64,000 nt of DNA, from positions 143,064 to 207,063 of the forward strand of contig JAOBSW010000523.1 of NCBI GenBank assembly GCA_026214975.1, given 5' to 3'. The notes below the pieces were generated by a model. The model saw nothing but the letters and a program-made list of their open reading frames with translations, did not search any database and was not told the DNA's origin. Made by a program: the position numbers and the translations under genes. Each line of letters opens with the position of its first letter. Within the stretch, counting starts at the first letter, position 1. The DNA comes from Gentiana macrophylla (taxonomy: Eukaryota > Streptophyta > Magnoliopsida > Gentianales > Gentianaceae). Positions 21,715 through 33,730 of the stretch are shown in pieces.

Positions 21715-23576
21715 CGTTGGTCCCTTAGAAAGGCTAACACAAGGTTAGAGGGGGGGGGGGTGAATAAACTTGTCACCAAAAACATTCCTTAAGCTGGATT
21801 TTAAACAAATTATGGTTCAGTTAAAACTTGTGTGGAGTTAGGCTGACTGAGCTGAGTTTAAGTCAAACTGACTTAATCAAAACCGAGTCAACCGGTAGCG
21901 GATATAATTCTAGCCTTTTTCTTGATCTTGTTATTCTTTTATGAAAACTGAGTGTGGTAAATCGAATTACGATGAATGTCGGTTTAGAACTGTGAAGTGT
22001 ATAACAATCAATTATTAAAATGTTGTAAGTAAATGCTGAGTAAGTAAATAAATGCGTAAAGTAAATAAGGCAAATATTATAGAGTTTCCAGGTAGTGTAA
22101 TCCTGTACGTCCTCTCTTCCCCTGTGGTGTGGAGGAAAATTCCACTAGAACTTCTTGAGGTGAACTGTTACAAAAAGTCCTAAACAATAGTCCTTGGCTA
22201 ATCCCTAGCTTCTCTATCTAAACAGTTGTAGAATAGGTAGAGTTGTTGTTCTTCAAATGCTTGAACACTGGTCCTTAGAGGGTTGAATTGCCTCTTCACC
22301 AGCTACCACCACAAACACACACGCTGATCGTCTGTAATAACTCGCCCTTGACAAAAACCTTCCCGGTTTGCTTCACAGTCTGAACCTTTGATATATAATC
22401 AAGGTTGGATTGAGAATCAATGAATTGATTCTTGTTTGTGGTTCATCAAAGTGTCTGATCCTTGATAAATTCTTTGTAGCTTGAACACTTGAAGAAATTC
22501 TTGATATGATCTTGTTATAGCGCAGAGATGATAGCAATTCGAATGATTAATGCACAAGTTAATTCTAGTTAAATCTCTGTGTATCTATGTATATAATCCT
22601 TGGTGCAAAGTCCTCTATTTATAGTGTGAGGTCCAACGTTCATTTGGCTTGAATTCGAATTGTATCAACGTCTATCTTGTAACGGATATATTTTCTGACC
22701 GTTCTGTTGTGTCAGTATTTCATCCAATAAAATTGCTTCCTTTATAACGTTCGACTGTACTATCAGCTTGTTGGATGACTGACATATAAAACTGAGTTTC
22801 CTTATCAGTTTTATATTGAGATTATCACTTGTCAGTTTCTTGATTGACTTGGAGCATTATCTGAGATTTTACTCTTCTTTAAATATCAGTACTCCAGTTT
22901 TTCATCTGATTATATTTGACTTAATCAGAGTACACCATGACTCATTATCTTCTAAGAATTCATTGTCCTTATAATTCTTAGGTCTTCATACAAGATCCAT
23001 AAAGTCAGTTCAGGTCACCACAATCTTGCCTGAAGTGTAACTTTACAGTCTCAACGTAGTCTTTATAACTGAGTTTGAGCCCTCAGCTCTTCAATCTTCT
23101 GTAACTGAGTCTGTGACCCTCAGTTCTTCAATCTTCTACAACTCAGTCTGTGACCCTCAGTTCTTCAATCTTCTATAACTGAGTCTGTGACCCTTAGTTC
23201 TTCAATCTTCTATAATTGAGTCTGTGACCCTTAGTTCTTCAATCTTCTAGATAAGCCAACTGAGTCTGTGTCCCTCAGCGAGCTTATCTTCTTCAGTTTC
23301 ATATAGATGTAGTCTGAGTCAGTTTGTTTCTCTTGATGATTTCTAGTTTTCTAAATGACTTCCAGTTTTCAGTTTTACGACACACTAACTATTACAGTGC
23401 TTGTCTGATGTAACCTATACAAATATCAGACTCTAGTAAAGCCTAAACATTCAGTTCTAGACATCTTTTAGCTTTTCACTATAACAACTAGCTTCAGCAC
23501 TTCATCAATAAGGTTAAGGTAATACTTAGAATAATTATGATGAATTATCATCAAAACATAAATTTTATTCCCAACA
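21715..23576. mobile_element. Solo LTR of an unidentified LTR retrotransposon
   Basis: An 1862-bp insert in B1 with imperfect terminal repeats (CGTTGG at the left, probably from TGTTGG, and CCAACA at the right) and a 5-bp duplication. It has no coding frame, primer site or second LTR. A poly-G run followed by TGAATAA near 21750 resembles a motif common near the ends of some plant Copia LTRs; family assignment is uncertain. It contains a 37-bp minisatellite. It most likely arose by LTR-LTR recombination. Confidence 0.75.
23064..23284. repeat. 37-bp minisatellite in the solo LTR
   Basis: About five tandem copies of a unit containing AACTGAGTCTGTGACCCTC and CTTCAATCTTCT. The latter string ends at 23100, 23137, 23174, 23211 and 23248, exactly 37 nt apart. 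Confidence 0.9.
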
Positions 23577-24056
23577 AATACCAAAACAATAGTCCTAAAG
23601 CAAGACACTGTTGAAACCGAAGAGTCCAGTAAGGGTCAATTGGTTTCTATTAGCCAACATGTTCCTCCACGAATTCTCATCAGTACAACACCCATGTCTC
23701 TTGACGTGTATGATAATAATCTTACATTTGATGTGAACAAAGGCCTCAATATCAACCGAAAACATATTATGTCCACAAATCTGGACATAGTTATTGGAAA
23801 TAAATTGGATCATTTACAACAAATTAATCCCGACAAGGAAACTTTGAAAGGATCTTTAAACTTTATTAATGATTCATTTATCTTAAATCTTGATGATTTC
23901 CAAACCACTTTTCATTTGGAAACATCATTCAATACTAGACTATTTTGGAAAGTAAGATCTCTGAAGAAATTATTATTTCTTTTAAAAAGAAATTTTGAAA
24001 GATATAAGGTTTTAAATGACTACTTCTTTAAAGCACAATATATTGCACTATAAATG
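23577..24056 (+). pseudogene. Component B1: start of the unknown central module
   Basis: Continues the B1 frame after the solo LTR (137 codons, 23640-24053). It contains MSTNLDIVIGNKLDHLQQ, similar in layout to the KLLDRIEDLV coiled coil of component A, then FQTTFHLETS and a Lys/Phe-rich basic stretch. Aligned with B2 30060-30470. Ends at TAA 24051-24053; B2 reads on. Confidence 0.65.
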
Positions 24057-26347
24057 AAAGAGATAATCACAGTAATACTTATTTTTACTTAATCACCTTT
24101 CTTTCACATAGGCAATATATTAAAATATGTTTTAATAAGATATATAAAACCTCTATTTTTACTAATGTAAGAAACATTCGTCCATCTAACAAAAAGGATG
24201 TTATCCCAAGATTTGTTGGTCTAACTAGGTGCACTAGTTACAATCCTTTTGAATATTGCTTAACAACCTATTATGTTGACAAGAATATTTTTAAAGGATT
24301 TATCTTATACCAAAGTCATACTAGACCAATGAAGGTTCTTTACAATATGCGTCATAACTGGCTTGAAGACGCTAATATACATCAGCCAAATAGATTATGT
24401 GGTCATGATAAATCCAAAATCTTCATAAATTACTTTGGTACTATCAAAGATGAAGAAAGGATTTTTCAAAATACAAAACCACATTATCAAAATAACATTG
24501 GAAAAAACAAAATTCACCATTCGTACTATGTTCAAAATCCCAAAAAAGGACTATATACTTTTCCTAGATTAAACAATTCAACAAGATGTTTAGGAAAATC
24601 CGATAATGATAAAAACACATATTTTCTTAAAAGATATACGATGTTATGTTTTAAGTTAATAAATACCTTGTTACTCATTATCAATTTTATACTTGTTTAT
24701 GATCAAAGAGGAAGGCATGTCCTCTATCATCCCTTCATTATACAAGTTGGTGTCCTTTGTATAAAACGTCATTTTAAGTCTATTAGTAACCTTTACACCG
24801 ACATTATAAATACCTGTATAAGATATCATGTCAGTGCTTTAATAGAAACTTATGAAAGGTTTTCTTTGAAAAAACTTGGATTAAATAAAAAATCTAATAT
24901 CCAAGCCTTAGAGTTAAACAATAATGTTTCTTTAAGAAATATTTGTATCGTTGATTCACTCCAAATATTAATGCTAAAGATACTTATTATAACCTGTAAT
25001 ATCATTAGCATCAATTCAAAGGTTCGGTTATGGATAGCAATTAAACAACAGGCTAGAGTTCCAAAGAACCATTTTATTCATAAACATAACATTGTTAAAA
25101 ATGTAGAATCCACTTCTTTAAAAGTATCAGAAGTGATGAATCAGTCTTTAAGATTCAAAATTCTTCAACTAAAATTACATATCAATATCATCATGAATAG
25201 GTTACTTGTCAAAAAAGTAATTAATATTCAAGGCATGGTCCAACAAAAACATATACTATCCAAAGGTAATAATCCTTTAATTTTCCAAAATATATGTGCT
25301 TTACTACTAAGTCTCTATTCCAAATTCAATATAAAATCAAGATTCTGGAAAAAGCTAAATACTTACAAGAGGAACCATATTCTATTTGGACTATGTAAAC
25401 GGAATATGCATTTTGATTCAAATAACCACTATCAGATAAATATTGGTAAGGGTTTTTTAGATTTCATGAAATTATCTTATACCAATAATCATATAACACC
25501 AAAAAAGGAGAATATTAAATATTTTAAAACATTCCTTTATGACAAAAGGAAAGTTTTGAATATATCAAAACCGAGTTCTGATCAAAAAAATATATCAAAG
25601 ACAATAAGCACGGAGGAAAGGTCTTGTCAATCGCTAAAAGCTTCGTCACATATTTCCTTACAAGATTTGAGGTGTGTTCCTAATTGTGGAAGATATCCCA
25701 ACCATATTCATAATTCCTTTATTTTTTATCAATATGGATTGATTACTATAAACAGGAGACATGGAACATATTACCACAAATCTAATGACAATATTTCAGA
25801 CTCTACGAATAATAGAATCTCTGAGGAAAGAACAAAGCGATCTATTATCATGAAAGATCTGACTTGTATTGTTTATCAAGAACAATACATATTACAAAGA
25901 AATGATTCTATTCAAATAGCTTCCTACTGGTTTATATGGGTTCAAATCCTATTGAACACCTGGCCACTATTGAAATCTAGGATTCAATGTAAGATACATA
26001 TGAAATCCAGATATTGGTTACTAATGAAATCTAGGATTCTATGTAAGATACATATGAAATCCAGATACTGGTTACTTATGAAATCTCGGATTCTATGTGA
26101 AAAACATATGCAACCCAGATACTTGTTACTGATCAAAATCAAAAATACAATTATGATCTTCAGATTTCTGTATCTCCAGAAGGAATACATGATATATTCA
26201 TCTTCTCATGTAATAATGAATACCTTCATACAGATGAAATACAAGGAAGGATTACCATCACTACAATCAGAAGATATTACTTTCACAAGGTCCAAAAAAG
26301 AAATAGATGAGTTCCTCAAAGAATGGGGGAACAAGGAGGAGGCATAA
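24057..26347 (+). CDS. Component B1: large unknown module (672-codon frame)
   Basis: A single open frame from 24329 to 26347; related sequence in B2 (30646-32297) is colinear and in the same frame for its first part. Such length in strongly AT-rich DNA, and conservation of the frame between copies, argue that it is coding. The product is rich in Lys, Asn, Ile, Leu and Tyr. Conserved strings include FKGFxLYQSHTRP (the start reads in from upstream), CGHDKS, NPKKGL and NPLIFQNICALL. I see no YxDD, DTG, CCHC, helicase or movement-protein motif and cannot assign a family. Near the end an 18-residue unit is repeated three times. The frame ends at TAA 26345-26347, directly before the viroplasmin-like domain. 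It may be a pseudogene that happens to keep this frame. Confidence 0.55.
25972..26133 (+). repeat. In-frame 54-bp tandem repeat in B1
   Basis: Three units of 54 bp encoding variants of MKSRILCKIHMKSRYWLL. B2 has one unit at the matching place (about 32244-32297). Within the unit MKSR occurs twice, hinting at an older half-unit duplication. Confidence 0.85.
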
Positions 26348-27607
26348 TACTTTGTAGTTACCGTTGATCAAAACCCAAGAATATACAAAACTTTACCTCT
26401 TATTAAAGAAGCTTTGTCCACTCCAAACTCATCCTCTCGTAAATTTCAAACCCTTTATGAAGACATTAAATTCATATGTGATATCCCAACAACAAACTAC
26501 TCTTTGGAGGATGCTGTCAAAGAAGAGCTAACAGAAACCCAAAAGATTTTGTTACTAACAGCTGAGAAAAAAGCCATTCTAGAATGATGTGATAAACTCA
26601 CCAGCCATGTTCAAACATTCAAAGTCCTTTTACTAGGAGAAAGAAAAAGAAGGAAAGAGGAAGTATTGTCAGAAAGGCAAAAATTACTCCAACATAAAAC
26701 CTTTCCTCTAAATCCAATTAAATTCTTACTTTTTCCCAATCAACAAATCCAATGTTTACCAAGTGAACTTCAAGATCTGATCTTTGAACAGGCAAAAGAG
26801 AAATTTGAAAAAAGGGAAGAAGAGATTCATTGCTTTCTTGAATCAATATCAAAAGAAAGATTATACGCTCCTGCAATATTGATCCAACAAGAGTTCTATC
26901 ATAGCAGACAACGGAAATGTGAAATGTACTATGATGGTTTCATTTATAGATGTACACTTGATTACAAATTCAATAAATGTACTATTGATTTTTACATATT
27001 CCAGACTCTATACCCTGAGGGTTTACCATTTAAGGGACAAACTATTACAATTCAAACTCTCTTGGATTTTGGATTGGTAGATTGTATCCTTTTCCATACA
27101 TCTGAAATACTGCTTAAACAAAGTTGCTTGGGGGAGAATTTTATCACCATGGTTCAAAAATTTCACTCTCAAAAGACTCAAAGACCAGCATGGGTGCTTG
27201 CAAATATTGAATCGAAATCTCCAGAGTGGATTGGTCACAAGTTTGAGCCAGCTAGACACGTTATAATCCTTAAGAGCGTGCCAGTATATTGAAAGCTCCA
27301 TGAATATTATTATTCACTTGAATGCCAACAGCCAAAGAGAAGACAAATTGATAACTGGAGATCACGAACTCTGTCTTTTTATCTATGGGAAATACAACAT
27401 CTTCAAAATTCTTGGATAAACAACAAACTTGCCTTTCAGAACAGGATATACAAATTCTATATGGAAGACCCAAGCAACATTATAAGGAATATGTTTTACT
27501 TTCCTATTGAGGTTGAAACTAGATATTTTGATTTAGTCTACTGGTATAAACATATTGATATCATGGCTCCGCTAGGAGAGATTGATTCCTTTCTTAGAGA
27601 GAGATAA
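26348..27607 (+). pseudogene. Component B1: viroplasmin-like domain and C-terminal domain
   Basis: Directly after TAA 26345-26347 the same frame reads YFVVTVDQNPRIYKTLPL (26348-26480), a weakened viroplasmin-like domain. Then comes 26666-27292 with QCLPSELQDLIFEQAKEKFE, a YHSRQRKC motif, TIQTLLDFGLVDCILF and SKSPEWIGHKFEPARHVI. The last part (27300-27607) continues across frameshifts with the WRSRTL-type motif. The domain is homologous to the end of component A. Stops at about 26587 and 27292 break the frame. Confidence 0.7.
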
Positions 27608-28019
27608 CCAGGAAGACTTCAATTATCTTTACTATCAACTGAAGATCTATTCTATGAAGCGAGTTACCCTTGAAGATAAGTAATAGAAACATGGGACCCT
27701 TGTTTCCAACTATAAGTGCATTTTTCTATTTACGCCTTATTAAAGTAAGATTCCTTTACTATTCATGATTGACTATTTGGAAAAAGTAAGTTTCTCTTAC
27801 TATTCATGCTTGCCTTTATTGGCACCCAACTGCCTATATAAGCACAACTCGGGGCTCATTCAGAAGGAGGCAAAAGAGAGAGAGAAAGCTAGAAAAAGAA
27901 AGAAAGTTTTCTTTGAAAAAAACCTCCAACTCTTTTCTAGTTTCCAACTTCCAAATTTCTTCCTTCAATACTATAAATCTTTGTAATGTTCTTGATTGAT
28001 CTTTCTTCTATACTATAAA
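27608..28019 (+). promoter_or_regulatory. Viral promoter and R-like region after B1
   Basis: TATATAAG at 27835-27842, preceded by CACCCAACTGCC. Downstream come a GAGAGAGAGAAAGCT-rich stretch and CTATAAATCTTTGTAATG (about 27970), a candidate polyadenylation region, then the leader. Upstream of the TATA the sequence differs from the A-type promoters; downstream it is nearly identical. The short frame 27765-27986 is not a gene. Confidence 0.7.
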
Positions 28020-28616
28020 GAAGATAGATTCAACTTGAACGTTGATCTTTAAGTTGAAGTTAAGTCCAACTTGGACTTGTTTTTGAAGTTTGGTTCCACC
28101 TGGAACTTGTATAACAACTCCGGTGAGCGGTGGTTTCCGGCAACCGGTAGTCAAAGTTCCAGATCTACTAATCTTCTGCAAAGATCTACTATTCTTCTAT
28201 AAAGGTAGCTTCTTTACCTAAATAATATCATCTAATACATGTGGTTGTGATTATAAGCACCACCTTTTTCTTTTCTTTTTCTGTTTGCCAGACATCTGTC
28301 AAAGTCATACATGTCTATCGCTACGCGGACTACCGTATGAGATAAACGTGGCTCCGACGAATGAACAGTTGTTTCCGTCAATAGACTACTTACTGTTCTG
28401 CGAGATCTGTGGTGACTTTTTCAAATAAGATTGTGGGTTCTCACGATCGTTTAATACTGTTCCGTCGTACTGGTCCTTAATCCAGTTGTTACTTTTTTGT
28501 TATTTTATTTTTGTCATTTTATTTTTGTTATTTTACTTCTGTTATTTTATTTTATGTTTATACAACTAATCAATGAGTTATCTTCTCGATCATGATTATA
28601 GTATATATTATTATTA

Positions 28617-28678
<62 letters not shown>

Positions 28679-28923
28679 TACTTATAATATAAAAATATAA
28701 AATATAAAAAAGAAGTTCGGTAATTACCGACATATTTACTATTCATATTTATATTTATTATTCCGCTCGGTTATCTTCCCAGCTGATAACTGGTCATCTT
28801 CCAGTTTATGTTCTTACTTTCTTTTTAATTTTTGTACTTATTAATTGTATCTTTATATATCGTTCTATATCCGTATCCTTCCCCGTCCCGTTGTCCCCCT
28901 TTGCTCAATCACTGTGGCCGTTC
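28020..28923 (+). promoter_or_regulatory. 5' leader of component B2
   Basis: A full leader from the TTCAACTT hairpin to the primer site, over 90% identical by eye to the A2 leader. It contains an uninterrupted (TA)n tract at about 28617-28675 and CGGTAATTACCG near 28720. The hairpins of the TTATCTT series are present but with stem mismatches at CAG positions. Confidence 0.8.
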
Positions 28924-28940
28924 TGGTATCAGATCCACGA
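28924..28940 (+). other. Primer-binding site of B2, tRNA-iMet type
   Basis: TGGTATCAGATCCACGA, one mismatch from the consensus TGGTATCAGAGCC complementary to the 3' end of plant initiator tRNA-Met, the usual primer of caulimovirids. Confidence 0.8.
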
Positions 28941-29143
28941 AGGGGTAGTGTTGTGTGTGGTGTAGAGGTCTGGTATAGTCTGCGTCTCATCCTTGTTGTA
29001 GAAAGGATTGTGTTCTTGCGAGCATATTTGCCCCGAACGGTACAGAAGGAATAGTAAGTCCTCAGGTGAATGCAGTTTATCCTTATTTTGTTCAGGGATC
29101 GTAGTAAGAATACAAGCCCCATATAATAGGTTGAGAAGCAGAG
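28941..29143 (+). other. Leader part between primer site and B2 start
   Basis: About 200 nt, non-coding, nearly identical to 44126-44327 before A2 and to both arms of the junction at 20488-20916. Confidence 0.75.
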
Positions 29144-30562
29144 ATGGATTCGCACCACTCTGGCTCTACTTCGTCTGATTCTGTTTCAAGATCGTTATTC
29201 CTAGATCTAACTAGAAAGATAACGAACGGAGAAAATATTGATATAGAAGATTATCAATTTACGATTGGTAAACTGCTAAAATTAAACAGTCCTGAGAATA
29301 ATAAAGAGTTTAAACCTGATAAACAATTCCTTCCGAATGATTTTTGAGCTAAATATAACCTAGAGAAAAGAATATGGTTTTTCAAAAACTTTCTTAAAAC
29401 TAGACAGTATGTTCAAGACAAGTTCTATGTGTTCGTCTTTGAATATAGGGTCAATATTCTATTCTTTCAATGGTGTGAAATCTATGCATATCAAAATTCC
29501 ATCAACTATCCTTTTGAAAACTCTCTTGATTCTTCTATTCCTTCATGGAAGGTAATTATTGATTCTAAGAAAAAACCGTATCATCATTCAGCTTTACATA
29601 AAGCAATGAGTAACGACAAAACATATTTCACAGAATCAATAAAGAAAGAATCCTATGTCAATGAGAAAAGGGATAAAATAGATACGAAATCTTTAAGTCA
29701 AAAGGTCATCCCTATTCCTCCAACTTTCCAAAGTGAAATAATTAAAACAGGAATAGAAAAGACTGAGCCAATCAGGAAGGTTTCAGAGAATACGGTAAAC
29801 TTTGTAGAAACCTTGCAAGGCAACTATTCCTTGTATGAACAGATAACTACTAGAGCAATTCTAGTTGAATCCACTCCTACAATGAACCCTTCTATATCCA
29901 TAAGTAATGATACATATGATGAGAAGATAATTCGATTTCCAACACAATCGTTGTTAACAAAATTGTCTAATAAGGAAACTGAGAAAGATAATACCAAAAC
30001 AATAGTTCCAAAACAAGACACTACTGAAACCCAAGAGTCTAGTAAGGGTCAATTGATTCCTATCAGCCAACAAGTTCCTCCTCAAAATCTCATCAGTACA
30101 ACATCCATGTCTCAAAACGTGTATAACAATAGTCTAGGTTTTAATGTGAACAAAGGTTTCAATATTAACCAAATACATATTATGTCCACAAATCTAGACA
30201 TGATTATTGGAAATAAATTGGATCATTTACAACAAAGTAATCCTGACAAGAAAACCTTGAAAGGGTCTTTAAACATTATAAATGATTCATCCACATCAAT
30301 TTTAAATCTTTATGTTTTCCAAACCACTTTTCATTTGGAAACATCATCCGATATTAGACCTTTTTGGAAAGTAAGATTTCTGAAAAGATTATTATTTCTT
30401 TTAAAAAGAGATTTTGAAAGGCACAATGTTTTAAAATACTACTTCTTTAGAACCCAAATATATTATACTATCAGAGAAAGAGATGATCACAGTAATACTT
30501 ATTTTTACTTAATCACCTTTTTTCACATAGGCAATATATTAGAATATGTCTTAATAAGATAG
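29144..30562 (+). pseudogene. Component B2: N-terminus, WFxKNF domain, start of unknown module
   Basis: ATG 29144 opens MDSHHSGSTSSDSVS, the same start as component A, then RKITNGENIDIEDYQF, which resembles the next part of A. TGA at 29345 breaks the frame just inside the WFxKNF domain. The 377-codon frame 29429-30562 holds the rest (YRVNILFFQWCEIYAY), a Ser/Thr/Gln-rich linker with PIPPTFQSEIIKTG, the KLDHLQQ segment and the basic LLFLLKRDFER stretch. The movement protein, knuckle and protease of component A are all missing. Confidence 0.75.
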
Positions 30563-32498
30563 ATAAAATCTCTATTTTTACTAATCTAAGAAGTATTCGT
30601 CCATCTAACATAAAGGACGTTATCCCAAGATTAGTTGGTCTACCCATGGGCACTGCTTATGATCTTTTTGAATATTGTTTAACATTCTATTTTGTTAACA
30701 AGTATATTTTCAAAGGATTTGACTTATATCAAAGTCATACTAGACCAATCAAGGCTATTTACAATGTACATCATAAATGGCTTGAAGGCGCTAATATAAA
30801 TCTGCTAAATAGGATCTGCGGTCATGATAAATCCCAAACCTTCATAAATTCCTTGTTTTTGGATACAATAAGAGATGAAGAAAGGATTGTTCAAAATACA
30901 AAACCTCATAACATATGCAAAAGCAAAATTCATCGTTCAGACTATATTCGGAATCCCAAAAAAGGATTAAATGCTTTTCCTAGATCAAACAATCCAACAA
31001 GATGTTTAAGAAAATCGGGTAATGATACAAACATATACTTTCTTAAAAGATATTCAAAGTTATCTTTTAAAGTAATAAACACCTTGTTACTCATTATCAA
31101 TTTCATACTTAATCAAAAAGGAAGGCCTCTTATCTACCATATTCTAAAGGCATCCATACGAGTTAATATCTATACAAAAGACTATGTCAATACTTTAATA
31201 GAAACTTATGAAACTTTTTCTTTGAAAAAACTTGGATTAAATAAATATAAGATTCAAGTCTCAGAGTTAAACCAAAATGTTTCTCTAAGATATGCTTTTA
31301 ACATTAATTCACTTCAAATATTAAAAATACTTATTAGCATCAACTCAATGGTTCTGTTGGGGATAGCCATTAAACTGCAGGCTAGGATTCCAAAGAACCT
31401 TTTTATTGGGGAAAATGAAGAAGTGAATCAAGCCCTAAGATCCACCAAAATTCTTCAACTAGAATTACATCTCAATATCAACATGAATGGGTTTCTTGGC
31501 AAAAAAGTAATTAATATTCAGGAAATGGTACAACGAAACCATACACTATGCAAAGGTAATAATCCTTTGATTTTCCAAAACATATGTGCTTTACTTCCAA
31601 GGATCTATTCCCAATTCATTATAAAAATGGCAAAAGAAGCAAATTGAAAATTCAAGTTTCTTCAGCTAACGTTACACTTAAATATTTGTATAATAAACCT
31701 TATAAAGAAAGCCCAACTGATTCAAATACTATTGGATTGGTTGAAAAACTATGGTTTATTGCTTCATCCTGCCTTTATAGGTACCAAATTCGATAGACAA
31801 CCACGATGTTGGCTAAAACAAATAATTGATACGGAGAAGCATACTCATCTTAAACCATCTATATGGCAAATCCCCTATGATCCTAAAAATATCCTTCATC
31901 AATGTCATATGTTTCCTAACAAAAGTTCAATACATAAAATGATAGTCTTATATGAAATATATTTTCTAATATACATAGCTTGGTCGCTAGATTCCTTGAA
32001 AGTTCATGGTTCAATTTATATTCCTTTTCTTTGGTGTATTTATCGAACCAGTTTATTCATGAAACAAGATACGAACATCTCAAAGGGGAAAATTGTTCGC
32101 CACAAGAAAGAACAAAAAAACATGATAAAATTAAACATTATATTCGTTTCCCTAAACGATACGTACTACAGAAAAAGGATGATATTTCAAAATATTCATT
32201 ACATTACATAAGTATTCAGAATTCTGTGAATACTTGGCTATTAATGAAATCTCGGATTCTATGTGGAAAATACATAAAATCCAGATACTGGATATGAAAG
32301 AAATTTGAAACCACATTCGAATATGAAAGGGTTCAAAAGGGAAAGATATTACATCCATTTTCTTACAAAAAAATAAACACCTTCAAACAGATGGATTACA
32401 AGGAAGGGATGCCCCGACGACATCCAAAAGATATCATTTTAATATCCAAAAAAGAAAAAGATGAGTTGGTTAAAAAAATTGAGGGGGTCCAATGAATT
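30563..32498 (+). pseudogene. Component B2: unknown central module
   Basis: After a frameshift near 30560 the frame 30646-31647 (333 codons) carries FKGFDLYQSHTRP, CGHDKS, NPKKGL and NPLIFQNICALL in the same order as B1. After TGA (about 31645) the same frame continues as 31732-32211, with DRQPRCWLKQIID. The second half differs strongly from B1, and one 18-residue repeat unit remains (about 32244-32297). Function unknown; no polymerase, protease or zinc motif is visible. Confidence 0.55.
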
Positions 32499-32631
32499 AC
32501 ATTACTATGTGGTTGTTGAGGGTCACAGACCAGGGATATACAAAACATTGTCTCTGGCAGAAAAATCGTTCTCAGCTATAAACTCCCTTTTTTACAAATT
32601 CCCATCGTTAAATAAAGCCGTTGAATTCTAA
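32499..32631 (+). pseudogene. Component B2: viroplasmin-like domain
   Basis: The frame reads YYVVVEGHRPGIYKTLSL and then FYKFPSL, a clear match to the pattern YxVxxGxxPGIYxTW...F of caulimovirus viroplasmin and RNase H1 N-terminal domains. It ends in TAA at 32629-32631. It is out of frame with the preceding module and is better preserved than in B1. Confidence 0.75.
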
Positions 32632-33730
32632 ATGCACAATGACCCCCATTGATCGACTACTTGAGGAAGATTCAATCAAAGAAGAATTAATACAAAACAA
32701 AAAAATTCTATCTATGACAGGGGCTTCTCAGGAAAAGGGTGATATGACTAATAAAGAAATACAAACCTTTGGAGATTTTATAGCAAAAGAAAGAACAAAA
32801 AGGAGGTACAAAGAAGAAGAACATGAGATACTTCATCAAGTAAAAACATTTTTCTTTCCTCACCAACAAATTCAAAGTTTGCCAAACTCCATTCAAGACC
32901 TTATCTTTGAAAAGGCAAGAGAGAAGTTCAAAAATAAGGAAGAAGATATTCATGACTTCCTAGACTTGTTATGGAAGAGAAGGCTCTATGTACCTGGAAT
33001 AACCATTCAGCATGAGTACTATCATAGCAGACAACGAAAATGCCTGAAGCATTGTCACTACAAACCATGCGGGCGTACATTGGACTACAAAATCAACAAA
33101 TGTGGAATTGATTTTGAAGTATTCCAAACATTTTATCCTGAGGGATTACCATTTGAAGGGAATATAATCACAATACAAACCCTGCTAGATTTTGGTCTAG
33201 TAGACTGGATTCTTTTCAAGACATATGGAAACCTTCTTGAACAAAGCAGCCTGGGGAAAACATTTGTTACCCTTGTCAAGAGATTCCATAGTGAAACATC
33301 ACCCGGTGCATCATGGATCATTGCTGACATTGATTCAAAATCCCCAGAATGGATTGGCGAAAAAATCGAACCAGCATGCCATGTAATATAACTCGAAAGA
33401 ATACAAGAAAATCCACTTGAAAACTATCAGCTAGGTGAATATCATTATAATATGGAGAATATGGATAGTATAAAGACAAGAAGAGAACAAATCAACAATT
33501 GGAGATCTAGAACCTTGGCTTTTGATTCATGGGAAGGACTCCATCTCCACAACACTAAGATAAATAACAAGCTTGTCTTCAAAAATTTGATATACAAATT
33601 CTATGTAGAAGATCCCGACAATCCTATAAAAAATGTCTCTTATTCACCTATAAGAGCAGAGACCAAGTATCATCAGCTTCTCAACCAGTATAAGTCTGAG
33701 GGATATGAACAAGAAGGGATAAATCGTTAA
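32621..33730 (+). pseudogene. Component B2: C-terminal domain
   Basis: The frame 32621-33391 (256 codons) is followed after TAA by 33452-33730, in the order seen in A and B1: a Glu/Lys-rich helix, FFFPHQQIQSLPNSIQDLIF, YYHSRQRKC, GRTLDYKINKCGIDF, TIQTLLDFGLVDWILF, SKSPEWIGEKIEPACHVI and NNWRSRTLAFDSWE. Cys and His residues around 33005-33110 (YHSRQRKC, KHCHYKPC) could bind metal. The domain is found in both components and is not recognised. Confidence 0.65.

Noticed and set aside
23064..23284. Regular 37-bp repeats as a CRISPR-like array
   Set aside because: Units are directly adjacent with no unique spacers, inside a plant LTR; an ordinary minisatellite.
24057..26347. Reverse transcriptase hidden in component B
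   Set aside because: I looked for YxDD/FxDD, the SPFxxPV-type and LPQG/MPFG-type motifs in the readable frames and found none; the VGLPMGTAYD string in B2 is not followed by a catalytic Asp pair.
24057..26347. Component B module as an organelle-derived gene or group II intron maturase (AT-rich, Lys/Asn/Ile-rich)
   Set aside because: No maturase X-domain or RT motifs, and it is flanked in frame by viral domains in two copies.
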